Source of the DNA: Chloroflexota bacterium
Lineage (GTDB): Bacteria > Chloroflexota > Anaerolineae > UBA1429
Length of the DNA: 8,884 nucleotides
Direction: 5' to 3'
Assembly: GCA_012513595.1 (NCBI GenBank)
Contig: JAAZBY010000289.1
Span: forward strand, 1 to 8,884
Positions 1-5,710 of the stretch are shown here, one piece after another; the first letter of the stretch is position 1, and every line of letters starts with the position of its first letter. Below the pieces are notes generated by a model. It did no database searches, was not told where the DNA came from, and saw only the letters and a program-made list of their open reading frames with translations. The position numbers and the translations under genes are program-made.

Positions 1-490
1 CCGCAGCTGGTACAACCGCGCCGGCGTCGAGCGGGTGATGGGCTTTTGCAGCGAGGATGAATACCTGGAGTTCCTGCGTTCCTGCCCCGAGTTCGAGCGC
101 ATGTTGGTCCGCTCCGGCATCATCCTGATCAAGTACTGGTTCTCGGTCAGTGACGCCGAGCAGGAAAGGCGCTTCCAGGAGCGCCTCGATGACCCCACCA
201 AACGCTGGAAGCTCAGCCCCATGGACATGGCCTCGCGCAGCCACTGGGTCGATTACTCACGGGCCAAGGATGAGATGTTCCGCTATACAGACATCAAACA
301 GGCCCCCTGGTACGTGGTGAACGCCGACGACAAGAGGCGGGCGCGGCTGAACTGTATCAATCATTTCCTCAGCCTGATCCCGTACGAGGACCTGACGCCC
401 GAGTTCATTGCGCTGCCGCCTCGCCAGGAAGATACCGGCTATGTGCGCCCACCGCTGGACGAGCAGACCTTTGTCCCCGAAGCGTACTAG
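1..490 (+). CDS. ppk2: Polyphosphate kinase 2 (PPK2), C-terminal part; 5' end outside the window
   Basis: The reading frame is open from base 2 and runs 162 codons to the TAG at 488-490, so the true start lies to the left. The visible part opens with RSWYNRAGVERVMGF, the conserved PPK2 stretch in and after the Walker B region. It continues through the lid module (FERMLVRSGIILIKYWF, then RRFQERLDDPTKRWKLSP) and the conserved Ser/His/Trp/Tyr segment ending in APWYVVNADDKRRARLN. PPK2 enzymes are cytoplasmic and transfer phosphate between polyphosphate and nucleoside di- or triphosphates. The layout fits the short one-domain class I type of roughly 270-300 residues, so about half is seen. The Walker A loop is outside the window and ADP versus GDP preference cannot be judged. 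The last 25 or so residues (PPRQEDTGYVRPPLDEQ) are a Pro-rich tail. A separate promoter follows, so the downstream gene need not belong to its transcript. Confidence 0.95.
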   Translation, partial: RSWYNRAGVERVMGFCSEDEYLEFLRSCPEFERMLVRSGIILIKYWFSVSDAEQERRFQERLDDPTKRWKLSPMDMASRSHWVDYSRAKDEMFRYTDIKQAPWYVVNADDKRRARLNCINHFLSLIPYEDLTPEFIALPPRQEDTGYVRPPLDEQTFVPEAY

Positions 491-494
491 GAGC

Positions 495-504
495 GGCGTA
501 CGCC
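495..504. repeat. 10-bp perfect palindrome GGCGTACGCC just after ppk2
   Basis: GGCGTACGCC is its own reverse complement and sits 5 bases past the ppk2 stop codon. The CGTAC core also occurs at 483-487 inside the last ppk2 codons. It lies about 30-45 bases upstream of the -10 box at 539-544, a position where a dimeric regulator could bind. It has no loop and no following T-run, so it does not look like an intrinsic terminator. A binding role is only inferred; in GC-rich DNA a 10-bp palindrome can arise by chance. Confidence 0.35.
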
Positions 505-535
505 ATTATGCCAAGGGCGGCCACGGTCCGCATCG

Positions 536-544
536 TGGTATAAT
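536..544 (+). promoter_or_regulatory. Extended -10 promoter (TGG-TATAAT) upstream of the winged-helix gene
   Basis: A consensus TATAAT at 539-544 is preceded by TG at 536-537 with one base between, which makes an extended -10 element. This stands out in DNA as GC-rich as this. No good -35 box lies 16-18 bases upstream, which extended -10 promoters can tolerate. Transcription would start near 551 and give a leader of about 93 bases before the ATG at 644. The call rests on the motif alone. Confidence 0.55.
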
Positions 545-590
545 GGGGGCGAGGCTATGCCCGCCTTCTGGGATTTCGGCCGGGGCCGGG

Positions 591-607
591 GCTCCGCCGA
601 GAGGAGC
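591..607 (+). other. Small hairpin in the leader that pairs a Shine-Dalgarno-like GGAG
   Basis: GCTCC (591-595) and GGAGC (603-607) can pair over the 7-base loop GCCGAGA. The right arm contains the only Shine-Dalgarno-like GAGGAG in the leader (601-606), but this is 37 bases before the ATG, too far for normal use. Just upstream, CGGC/GCCG around 578-589 can form another short stem. The stems are short and the region is GC-rich, so they may be fortuitous. Confidence 0.2.
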
Positions 608-643
608 AAAGCGACATCGGCCATAGGCTGTTGACGGTACGAT

Positions 644-1900
644 ATGCCAATACGCATCACGCCTGACCAAGTCAGAGCGCTTTCGCTCGCCAAGCAGTAC
701 CTCTCCGAGCGCGCGAGGGGCAGTGACGTCGTAGCCATTGTTCGCCAGATCGGACCGCTCCGTGCCAAGCCCGCCGTGACCCCCTATCTGGCGCTGTGGA
801 CGCGCATGGAATCCATGGAACGCCAGGACCTCATCTGGGCGCTCTACCGTGAGCGCAGCCTCGTGCGCCTTTCCTCGGCAGACGCCCACCTCTACGTGGT
901 GCCGACCGATGACATGGCCGCCTATCGCCAGGTCAGCAAGTCCCTGGGGGATAGCGACGTCGGCGGGTACCTGGCCTACCTGGTATCCCTCTCTGCAACG
1001 CAGGAGGGGCTGGAACCCCTCTCTCTCGATGAGATCATCCCCCGCGTGCTGGAGGTGGTCAGCACACGAGGAGCCTGCACCGTCGAGGAGCTGGCGGAAT
1101 GGCTGCCGGTCCTGGATCGGCAGCTGGCCTTCGACGCCGAGGACAAGTCTGCGACGGGCCGTTTCCGCCTCGGCACACGGCTGATACCGGCCCTCTGCGC
1201 CCAGGGGCTGCTGGTACCGGCAGAGCCCCGCGGCTCCTGGAAGTCCGAGCGCGACACGTATGCCACGCTGGGCACCTGGCTCCCCGATGTGCACATTGAC
1301 GACCTGGACCCGCGCGAAGCCCTGGCGCGCGTGCTGCTCGACTATATCACCGCCTACGGCCCGGTGACTATCGGGGACATGGTCCACTGGCTGAGCGGGG
1401 CGCGCCGCCACCAGGTCGTGGCCGCGCTGATGGCCCTTGAAAGGAGCCTGGCCCGCGTGGAGGTGCTCGGCACGCGCGGCGAGGCCTGGGTGCTGCGCTC
1501 CGACCTGGACCGCCTGTCGTCACTGGCGACCGCAGAACGCTTTGTGCGCCTGCTCCCCGCCGGCGATGGAACGCTTATGGCCCTGCGCGACGCCAGCCGC
1601 TTCCTGCCGCCGGAATACCGTGACCGGGTGTACGACTGGGCCGGTGACTCGCTCGGCACCGTCATGGTCGACGGCCTCATCAAAGGGCTTTGGTGGCCGC
1701 AGTCTCGCGGAGATCGCCTGATCGTGCGCCTGTTCGAGCCGGTCGACCCGGAGGCCATGGCTCTTACCGGGGAGGAGGCGCGCGCCCTGGGCCGCTTCCT
1801 CGAGGGCCAGGCCGTGGATATCGAGATCGGCATGGAGGGCGAGGATCTCAACGGCGAGCCCCTCTTGCCCATCTCACTACAACAGCCGTTCGGCGTCTGA
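644..1900 (+). CDS. Winged-helix DNA-binding protein of the AlkZ/YcaQ (HTH_42) family, lacking the QxQ motif
   Basis: The 418-residue protein matches the overall plan of the YcaQ/AlkZ family. The N-terminal segment ITPDQVRALSLAKQYL is followed by a helix rich in Leu, and PYLALWTRM occupies the usual place of the family's ALWSR-like motif. Next comes LVRLSSADAHLYVVPTDDM. Later family landmarks are GPVTIGDMVHWL (239-250), RLLPAGDG (302-309) and VMVDGLIKGLWW. AlkZ-type members are base-excision DNA glycosylases that remove bulky or crosslinked bases. Their catalytic QxQ/QxD falls where this protein reads R40-A41-K42 (IGPLRAKPAV), so it may bind DNA without glycosylase activity. ATG 644 is the first possible start because TGA at 632-634 closes the frame 10 bases before it. 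No Shine-Dalgarno is visible near the start. It follows an extended -10 promoter and stands apart from its neighbours. Family assignment is fairly firm; biological role is unknown. Confidence 0.85.
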   Translation: MPIRITPDQVRALSLAKQYLSERARGSDVVAIVRQIGPLRAKPAVTPYLALWTRMESMERQDLIWALYRERSLVRLSSADAHLYVVPTDDMAAYRQVSKSLGDSDVGGYLAYLVSLSATQEGLEPLSLDEIIPRVLEVVSTRGACTVEELAEWLPVLDRQLAFDAEDKSATGRFRLGTRLIPALCAQGLLVPAEPRGSWKSERDTYATLGTWLPDVHIDDLDPREALARVLLDYITAYGPVTIGDMVHWLSGARRHQVVAALMALERSLARVEVLGTRGEAWVLRSDLDRLSSLATAERFVRLLPAGDGTLMALRDASRFLPPEYRDRVYDWAGDSLGTVMVDGLIKGLWWPQSRGDRLIVRLFEPVDPEAMALTGEEARALGRFLEGQAVDIEIGMEGEDLNGEPLLPISLQQPFGV

Positions 1901-1947
1901 TCCCGGCGCGAGCGCGTCCGGTTCATCGTCGCCTTGTGAACCCTTCT

Positions 1948-1954
1948 CAGGAGG
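1948..1954 (+). promoter_or_regulatory. Strong Shine-Dalgarno that fixes a TTG start
   Basis: CAGGAGGT lies 7 bases before TTG 1962-1964. No in-frame ATG occurs before codon 178 of the alcohol dehydrogenase, and the conserved N-terminus begins right after this TTG, so the ribosome site decides the start. Confidence 0.85.
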
Positions 1955-1961
1955 TCCTGCT

Positions 1962-3107
1962 TTGGCCGATTTCTACCTCCCCACCGAACTGAGCACCGGC
2001 AGAGGCGTCTTTGGCGCCCTGGGCCGCCAGGCCGCCCGCTTTGGCCGCCGGGCCCTCCTCGTCAGCGGGGCGGGCGCCGCCCGCCGGACGGGCCTGCTGG
2101 ACCGGGCCACTCGCCTGCTCGCCGATGCCGGCGTCACCGCCGTGCCTTTCTCCCGCGTCGCCGGGGAACCCGATCTGGCGCTGGTGGAAGAGGGCGTCGC
2201 ACTGGCCCGCCAGGAGGGTTGCGACGTCGTCGTGGGCCTCGGCGGGGGCAGCGCCATCGACACGGCCAAGGCCGTCGCCGGCGCCGCCACCCTGCCGGGC
2301 ACGATCTGGGACTACCACGCCGGCCGCCCCATCGAGCAGGCCGGCCTGCCCTTCCTGGCGGTGCCCACCACGGCCGGCACCGGCGCCGAGGTCACCAAGA
2401 ACGCCGTGCTCTGCGACCCGCGCGATGGCGCCAAGTACTCGATCCGCGACGACCGCTGGTTCGCCCGGGTGGCCATCGTTGACCCGGAACTGATGGCCAG
2501 CATGCCCCCGGCGGTGACGGCCTCCACCGGCAGCGATGCCCTCTGCCAGGCGATCGAGTCGTTCACCTCCATCGGCGCCAACCCGGTGACCGATGCCCTG
2601 GCCCGCGAGGCCATCGTGCGCATCGGGCGGTCGCTGGAGCGCGCCTACACCCAGGGGGACGACCTCGCTGCCCGCGAGGACATGGCCTACGGCAGCCTGA
2701 TGGCCGGCATGGCCATGGCCAGCGCGCGGCTGGGGGGCGTCCACGGCATGGCCCACCCGCTGGGGTCGCACTTTTCCATCCCACACGGGGTGATCTGCGG
2801 GCTGCTGCTCCCCTACACCATGGCCTACAACCTGCCCAGCGCCGTGGCCAAGTATGCCGAGGTGGGCCGCCTGATGGGCGCGCGGGGCACGTTCGCGAGC
2901 TCCGAAGCCGAGGCCCGCGCCGCCGTCGAGGCCGTCCGTGCCTTGCTGGGCCGCATCGGCATCCCCGAGCACCTGCGCGGGTTCGGCGTAACGCCGGACC
3001 ATTTTGACCAGATCATCGCCGAGTCGCTCCCCTCCGGGTCTCTCCAGCACAACCCGCGCCCCCTGGCGGCGGCCGATGTGCGTGCCATCCTGGAGGCCGC
3101 CCTGTAG
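1962..3107 (+). CDS. Iron-type (group III) alcohol dehydrogenase with an atypical metal site
   Basis: The 381-residue protein has the usual length and order of group III dehydrogenases, which interconvert alcohols and aldehydes or ketones with NAD(P). The N-terminal Rossmann-like half carries GGGSAIDTAK (94-103) and PTTAGTGAEVT (135-145). The C-terminal helical half carries the metal site. Aligned by eye to the D-x3-H ... H-x13-H pattern of ZmADH2 and FucO, the ligands are D192, Q196, H261 and H275, with H265 also conserved; Gln replaces the second ligand, normally His. A Gln there may mark a subgroup of the family, so activity is not excluded, but metal affinity or metal choice may differ. 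Translation starts at TTG behind a strong AGGAGG. A cupin gene follows after 24 bases with its own good ribosome site, so the two are probably one transcript. The substrate cannot be told from sequence. Confidence 0.92.
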   Translation: MADFYLPTELSTGRGVFGALGRQAARFGRRALLVSGAGAARRTGLLDRATRLLADAGVTAVPFSRVAGEPDLALVEEGVALARQEGCDVVVGLGGGSAIDTAKAVAGAATLPGTIWDYHAGRPIEQAGLPFLAVPTTAGTGAEVTKNAVLCDPRDGAKYSIRDDRWFARVAIVDPELMASMPPAVTASTGSDALCQAIESFTSIGANPVTDALAREAIVRIGRSLERAYTQGDDLAAREDMAYGSLMAGMAMASARLGGVHGMAHPLGSHFSIPHGVICGLLLPYTMAYNLPSAVAKYAEVGRLMGARGTFASSEAEARAAVEAVRALLGRIGIPEHLRGFGVTPDHFDQIIAESLPSGSLQHNPRPLAAADVRAILEAAL

Positions 3108-3118
3108 CCGACCACGAC

Positions 3119-3125
3119 GGGAGGA
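3119..3125 (+). promoter_or_regulatory. Shine-Dalgarno of the cupin gene
   Basis: GGGAGGA ends 6 bases before ATG 3132 and lies within the 24-base gap after the dehydrogenase stop codon. This supports the start and a shared transcript. Confidence 0.75.
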
Positions 3126-3131
3126 ACAACC

Positions 3132-3467
3132 ATGCAGCGAGCCAACGAGGCAGACCTCGCCTACCGAGGTGGGGATAGCGGCGTCAAGTACATGATCCGC
3201 GGCCCCCTGCTCGACTGGGGGGTCATCCTGCTAAAACCGGGGGAGAGCCTGGGCGGCCACTACCACCGCCAGGTGGAGGAGACGTTCTACATCGTGGAGG
3301 GGCGGGGCACCTTTGTCGTAAACGGCGAGCGGCTGCCGGCCGCCGCCGGCGAGGCCTTCCGCATGGAGGCCAGCGACCGCCACGACATCGTGAATGACTC
3401 GGCCGCCCCGCTCAAGATGGTCTTTATCAAGACCCCCTTCCTGCCCGACGACAAGGTCAACGCCTGA
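3132..3467 (+). CDS. Small single-domain cupin protein
   Basis: This 111-residue protein is one complete cupin barrel. Motif 1, G-x5-HxH-x4-E-x6-G, is fully present as G37, H43, H45, E50 and G57. Motif 2 supplies H84 with N88 (H-x3-N) after P69 and G73. The three His and one Glu would hold a divalent metal such as Fe, Mn, Ni or Zn. There is no signal peptide or extra domain, so it is cytoplasmic. Such small cupins include isomerases, dioxygenases, lyases and sugar- or ligand-binding proteins, and sequence alone does not choose between them. Its place 24 bases behind the alcohol dehydrogenase suggests work in the same pathway, perhaps on a substrate or product of that enzyme. It ends 5 bases from the convergent phosphatase gene. 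Confidence 0.9.
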   Translation: MQRANEADLAYRGGDSGVKYMIRGPLLDWGVILLKPGESLGGHYHRQVEETFYIVEGRGTFVVNGERLPAAAGEAFRMEASDRHDIVNDSAAPLKMVFIKTPFLPDDKVNA

Positions 3468-3472
3468 CCCGC

Positions 3473-4243
3473 TCAGTCTCCGAAGGGGCGGAAGGCGAGC
3501 ATCTCGTCGTGGATCAGCCCGTTGGTGGCCAGCCAGTCGGGCTGGCCCAGGCGGGCGGGCCGGCCGCGCAGGTCGCTGAGCATGCCGCCCGCCTCCTGTA
3601 CCATCAGGATGCCGGCGGCCACGTCCCACGGGCTGAGGGTGTACTGCAGGTAAGCGTCGGCCCAGCCGGCGGCAATGGCGCAGAGGCCCAGCGCGGCGCT
3701 GCCGCGCGAGCGCACCGCGTCGACGTGGGAGGCAACGCGCGCCAAATAGTTGGCGCACTGCTGCCTGGCCGGCTGCCGCCGCGGCCAGTCCAGCGTCACG
3801 ATGCAGCTCAGTAGGTCGCCCCGCGGGCTGACCTGCAGGCGCTTGCCATTTAGCCAAGCACCGCCCCCGCGCGTGGCGGTGAACAGATGGTCAAGCAGCG
3901 GGTCGTACACGGCGCCACACTGCACCTCGCCATCGACGGCCATGGCCACCGAGGTACAGAACATTGGCAGCCCCCGGGAAAAGTTGGTCGTCCCATCGAG
4001 GGGGTCGACGTACCACACCGGCCGGCCGGGCGCGCTCTTCCAGCCGGAGTGAGACTCCTCCGACATGATCAGCCCCTCCGGGCAGCCCTCCCGGACGATG
4101 CGCAGCGCCACCTCCTCCGCGGCCAGGTCCACCTCGGTGACGATGTCGCGCAGCCCCTTGACGGTGACCTCGTGGGGACGGCGGTACCGCTCGGCGAGGA
4201 CGCCGCCCGCCTCACGCGCCGCGCGTATGGCAACACTCAACAT
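3473..4243 (-). CDS. Inositol monophosphatase family protein
   Basis: The 256-residue protein has all landmarks of the Mg-dependent, Li-sensitive phosphatase family. They are DIVTEVD (33-39), SEES with the metal-binding Glu at 62/63, and the signature DPLDGTTNF (80-88) with metal ligands D80 and D83. The third Asp is D207 in SPWDVAAG, followed by EAGG. Its length is normal for the family, and no key residue is missing. The family dephosphorylates inositol 1-phosphate, fructose 1,6-bisphosphate, histidinol phosphate, PAP or related substrates, and the substrate here cannot be fixed. The start at ATG 4243 is preceded on the minus strand by GGGGTGAT, a weak ribosome site. The gene lies 33 bases downstream of mtaB on the same strand and probably shares its transcript. 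Its 3' end faces the cupin gene with only 5 bases between the stop codons. Confidence 0.93.
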   Translation of the reverse strand: MLSVAIRAAREAGGVLAERYRRPHEVTVKGLRDIVTEVDLAAEEVALRIVREGCPEGLIMSEESHSGWKSAPGRPVWYVDPLDGTTNFSRGLPMFCTSVAMAVDGEVQCGAVYDPLLDHLFTATRGGGAWLNGKRLQVSPRGDLLSCIVTLDWPRRQPARQQCANYLARVASHVDAVRSRGSAALGLCAIAAGWADAYLQYTLSPWDVAAGILMVQEAGGMLSDLRGRPARLGQPDWLATNGLIHDEMLAFRPFGD

Positions 4244-4276
4244 GGCATCACCCCGTATCTCGGGCGGGCCGCCGCC

Positions 4277-5584
4277 TCAGCCCACGATCTCCCCGCGCAG
4301 GCCGACCGCGTCCGCCGCGGTGCAGCGCACGTGGACCAGCTGGTTGGCCAGGTCGCGGGTTGACGGCGCCCGCACGCGGATATAGTTGTCCGCCAGGCCG
4401 TTCCAGACGGGGCCATCGGCGGAAGGGCGGGCCTGCTCACAAAGAACCTCGAGCGTCTGCCCGACAAAGCCCTCGTGGAAGCGCCGCGCCAGGCGCCGGC
4501 CGAGGGCAATCAGCGCGCGGCTGCGCACGTCCGCCTCACGGGGGTCCACCTGGCCGGGCATGGCTGCCGCGGCAGTGCCCGGGCGCGGCGAGTAGGTAAA
4601 GACGTGCAGCCTGGCCAGAGCGAGGTCCTCGACGAACGCCATCGTCTCGGCGAACTCGGCGGCCGTCTCCCCGGGAAAGCCCACCATCACATCTGTGGTG
4701 ACCGACACCCCCGGGACGCGCCCGCGCAGCGCGGCCACGCGCCGGGCGAGGTGCGCCGTGTCGTAGGTACGCCCCATGCGCCGCAGGACGGCGTCGCTCC
4801 CGCTCTGCAGGGGCAGGTGCACGTGCCGGCACAGCCTGGGGTGGCCGAAGCAGTCCAGCAGGTCATCGTCCAGGTCCCACGGCTCCACCGAAGAGAGGCG
4901 CAGGCGCATGGTGGCGGGCTCGGCCAGGATGGCCCGCACCAGCCGGGCCAGCGACCAGCCCCGCTCGGCGGGCAGGGGGGCGTTGGCGGCGCTATCTCGC
5001 CCGTAGGCGCCGATGTGCACACCCGTCAGGACGACCTCCTGGTAGCCCTCGGCGACGCGCCGGCGCACCTCTTCCAGCACTTGCTGGGGCGCCGTGCTGC
5101 GTTGGGCCCCCCGGGCGATGCGCACAAAGCAGTAGGTGCAGGCGTTGTCGCAGCCGTCCTGGATCTTGACCAGGGCGCGGGTGTGCCCGCCGCGGGCGTA
5201 CAGGGCCGGTTCCGCCGACGGGGCCTCGCCTCCGGCGCCCGCCGCCCCAGAGGCGTCCAGAAGGCGCTGGAGGACCTGCTCCTTGTCTTGATTGGGGACG
5301 AGCATCTCCACGCCTTCGATAGAGGCCAGCAGGGGATCGTGCGCCTCCACATAGCAGCCCGTCACCGCGATGCGCAGGGTGGGGTTGGCGCGGCGCAGCC
5401 CCCGCACCGCCTGGCGACACTTGCGCGCGGCCACGTGGGTCACGGCGCAGGTGTTCACGATGGCCCAATCGGCAGCGGCCGGGTCCTGCACCACGCCGAG
5501 GCCGGCGGCGAAGGCGCAGCGGGCCAGGTCCTCGACCTCCGCCTGGTTCAGTTTGCAGCCCAAACTCGTCAACAGGATGTTCAT
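4277..5584 (-). CDS. mtaB: MtaB-type tRNA methylthiotransferase (radical SAM)
   Basis: The 435-residue protein is a methylthiotransferase of the MiaB/RimO/MtaB group. MtaB adds a methylthio group to N6-threonylcarbamoyladenosine at position 37 of ANN-decoding tRNAs. The N-terminal domain begins MNILLTSLGCKLNQAE and supplies the three cluster cysteines C10, C46 (VNTCAVT) and C77 (TGCYVEA). The radical SAM core holds C145-x3-C149-x2-C152 (GCDNACTYCFVRIARG). A C-terminal TRAM-like domain includes GQTLEVLCEQ and ADNYIRVR. GCKLNQ at the start favours MtaB over MiaB or RimO. About 20 residues rich in Ala, Gly and Glu (113-126) form a loop before the radical SAM core. The frame stays open upstream to ATG 5641, but the extra 19 residues match nothing conserved, so ATG 5584 is chosen. 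No Shine-Dalgarno is seen; a promoter lies so close that the message may be leaderless. It precedes the IMPase-family gene by 33 bases. Confidence 0.93.
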   Translation of the reverse strand: MNILLTSLGCKLNQAEVEDLARCAFAAGLGVVQDPAAADWAIVNTCAVTHVAARKCRQAVRGLRRANPTLRIAVTGCYVEAHDPLLASIEGVEMLVPNQDKEQVLQRLLDASGAAGAGGEAPSAEPALYARGGHTRALVKIQDGCDNACTYCFVRIARGAQRSTAPQQVLEEVRRRVAEGYQEVVLTGVHIGAYGRDSAANAPLPAERGWSLARLVRAILAEPATMRLRLSSVEPWDLDDDLLDCFGHPRLCRHVHLPLQSGSDAVLRRMGRTYDTAHLARRVAALRGRVPGVSVTTDVMVGFPGETAAEFAETMAFVEDLALARLHVFTYSPRPGTAAAAMPGQVDPREADVRSRALIALGRRLARRFHEGFVGQTLEVLCEQARPSADGPVWNGLADNYIRVRAPSTRDLANQLVHVRCTAADAVGLRGEIVG

Positions 5585-5593
5585 GGAACTGTC

Positions 5594-5622
5594 ATAATAG
5601 CATCGCGCCGGCCGCGCGCCAA
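5594..5622 (-). promoter_or_regulatory. Candidate sigma-70-type promoter for mtaB, giving a leaderless or near-leaderless mRNA
   Basis: On the minus strand, TTGGCG (5622-5617) and TATTAT (5599-5594) are separated by exactly 17 bases. The expected start is near 5587, only about 3 bases before the mtaB ATG (5584). The absence of a Shine-Dalgarno at this ATG agrees with leaderless translation. This is a motif-only call. Confidence 0.5.
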
Positions 5623-5632
5623 GAAACGAGGA

Positions 5633-5662
5633 TAGACGCACAGGCGCCCCTGCGGATATACT
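5633..5662 (+). promoter_or_regulatory. Candidate promoter for comEC, back to back with the mtaB promoter
   Basis: TAGACG (5633-5638) and TATACT (5657-5662) lie 18 bases apart. They would start transcription near 5669, about 40 bases before ATG 5711. The -35 box matches the TTGACA consensus at four of six bases and the -10 box at five of six. It is the best candidate in the 126-base gap, but only motif evidence supports it. Confidence 0.4.
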
Positions 5663-5710
5663 TGGGCTGCGGCGCTGTGTGGCGTCCTGGGCAGAGGCAG
5701 AAGGCTTGCC

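Noticed and set aside
631..636. TTGACG as a -35 box
   Set aside because: It lies 8 bases before the ATG at 644 and has no -10 box at the right distance; the downstream bases are coding.
506..1411. Minus-strand open frame (301 codons) opposite the winged-helix gene
   Set aside because: No motif is visible, and it crosses the promoter gap and a clear family-matching gene on the other strand.
1901..1961. GC-rich CGCGAGCGCG stretch after the winged-helix gene as a terminator
   Set aside because: The possible stem is only about 4 bp with almost no loop, and no T-run follows.
1947..3050. Long minus-strand open frame (367 codons) opposite the alcohol dehydrogenase
   Set aside because: Its Gly/Ala/His-rich translation has no recognisable motif, and the plus strand encodes a clear dehydrogenase. 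It is a by-product of GC-rich codon usage.
4475..5635. Long plus-strand open frame (386 codons) opposite mtaB
   Set aside because: Its composition is non-protein-like, and the minus strand holds all MtaB cysteine motifs.
5585..5641. Longer mtaB start at ATG 5641
   Set aside because: The 19 extra residues are not conserved in character, and the family's N-terminus starts at the inner ATG.
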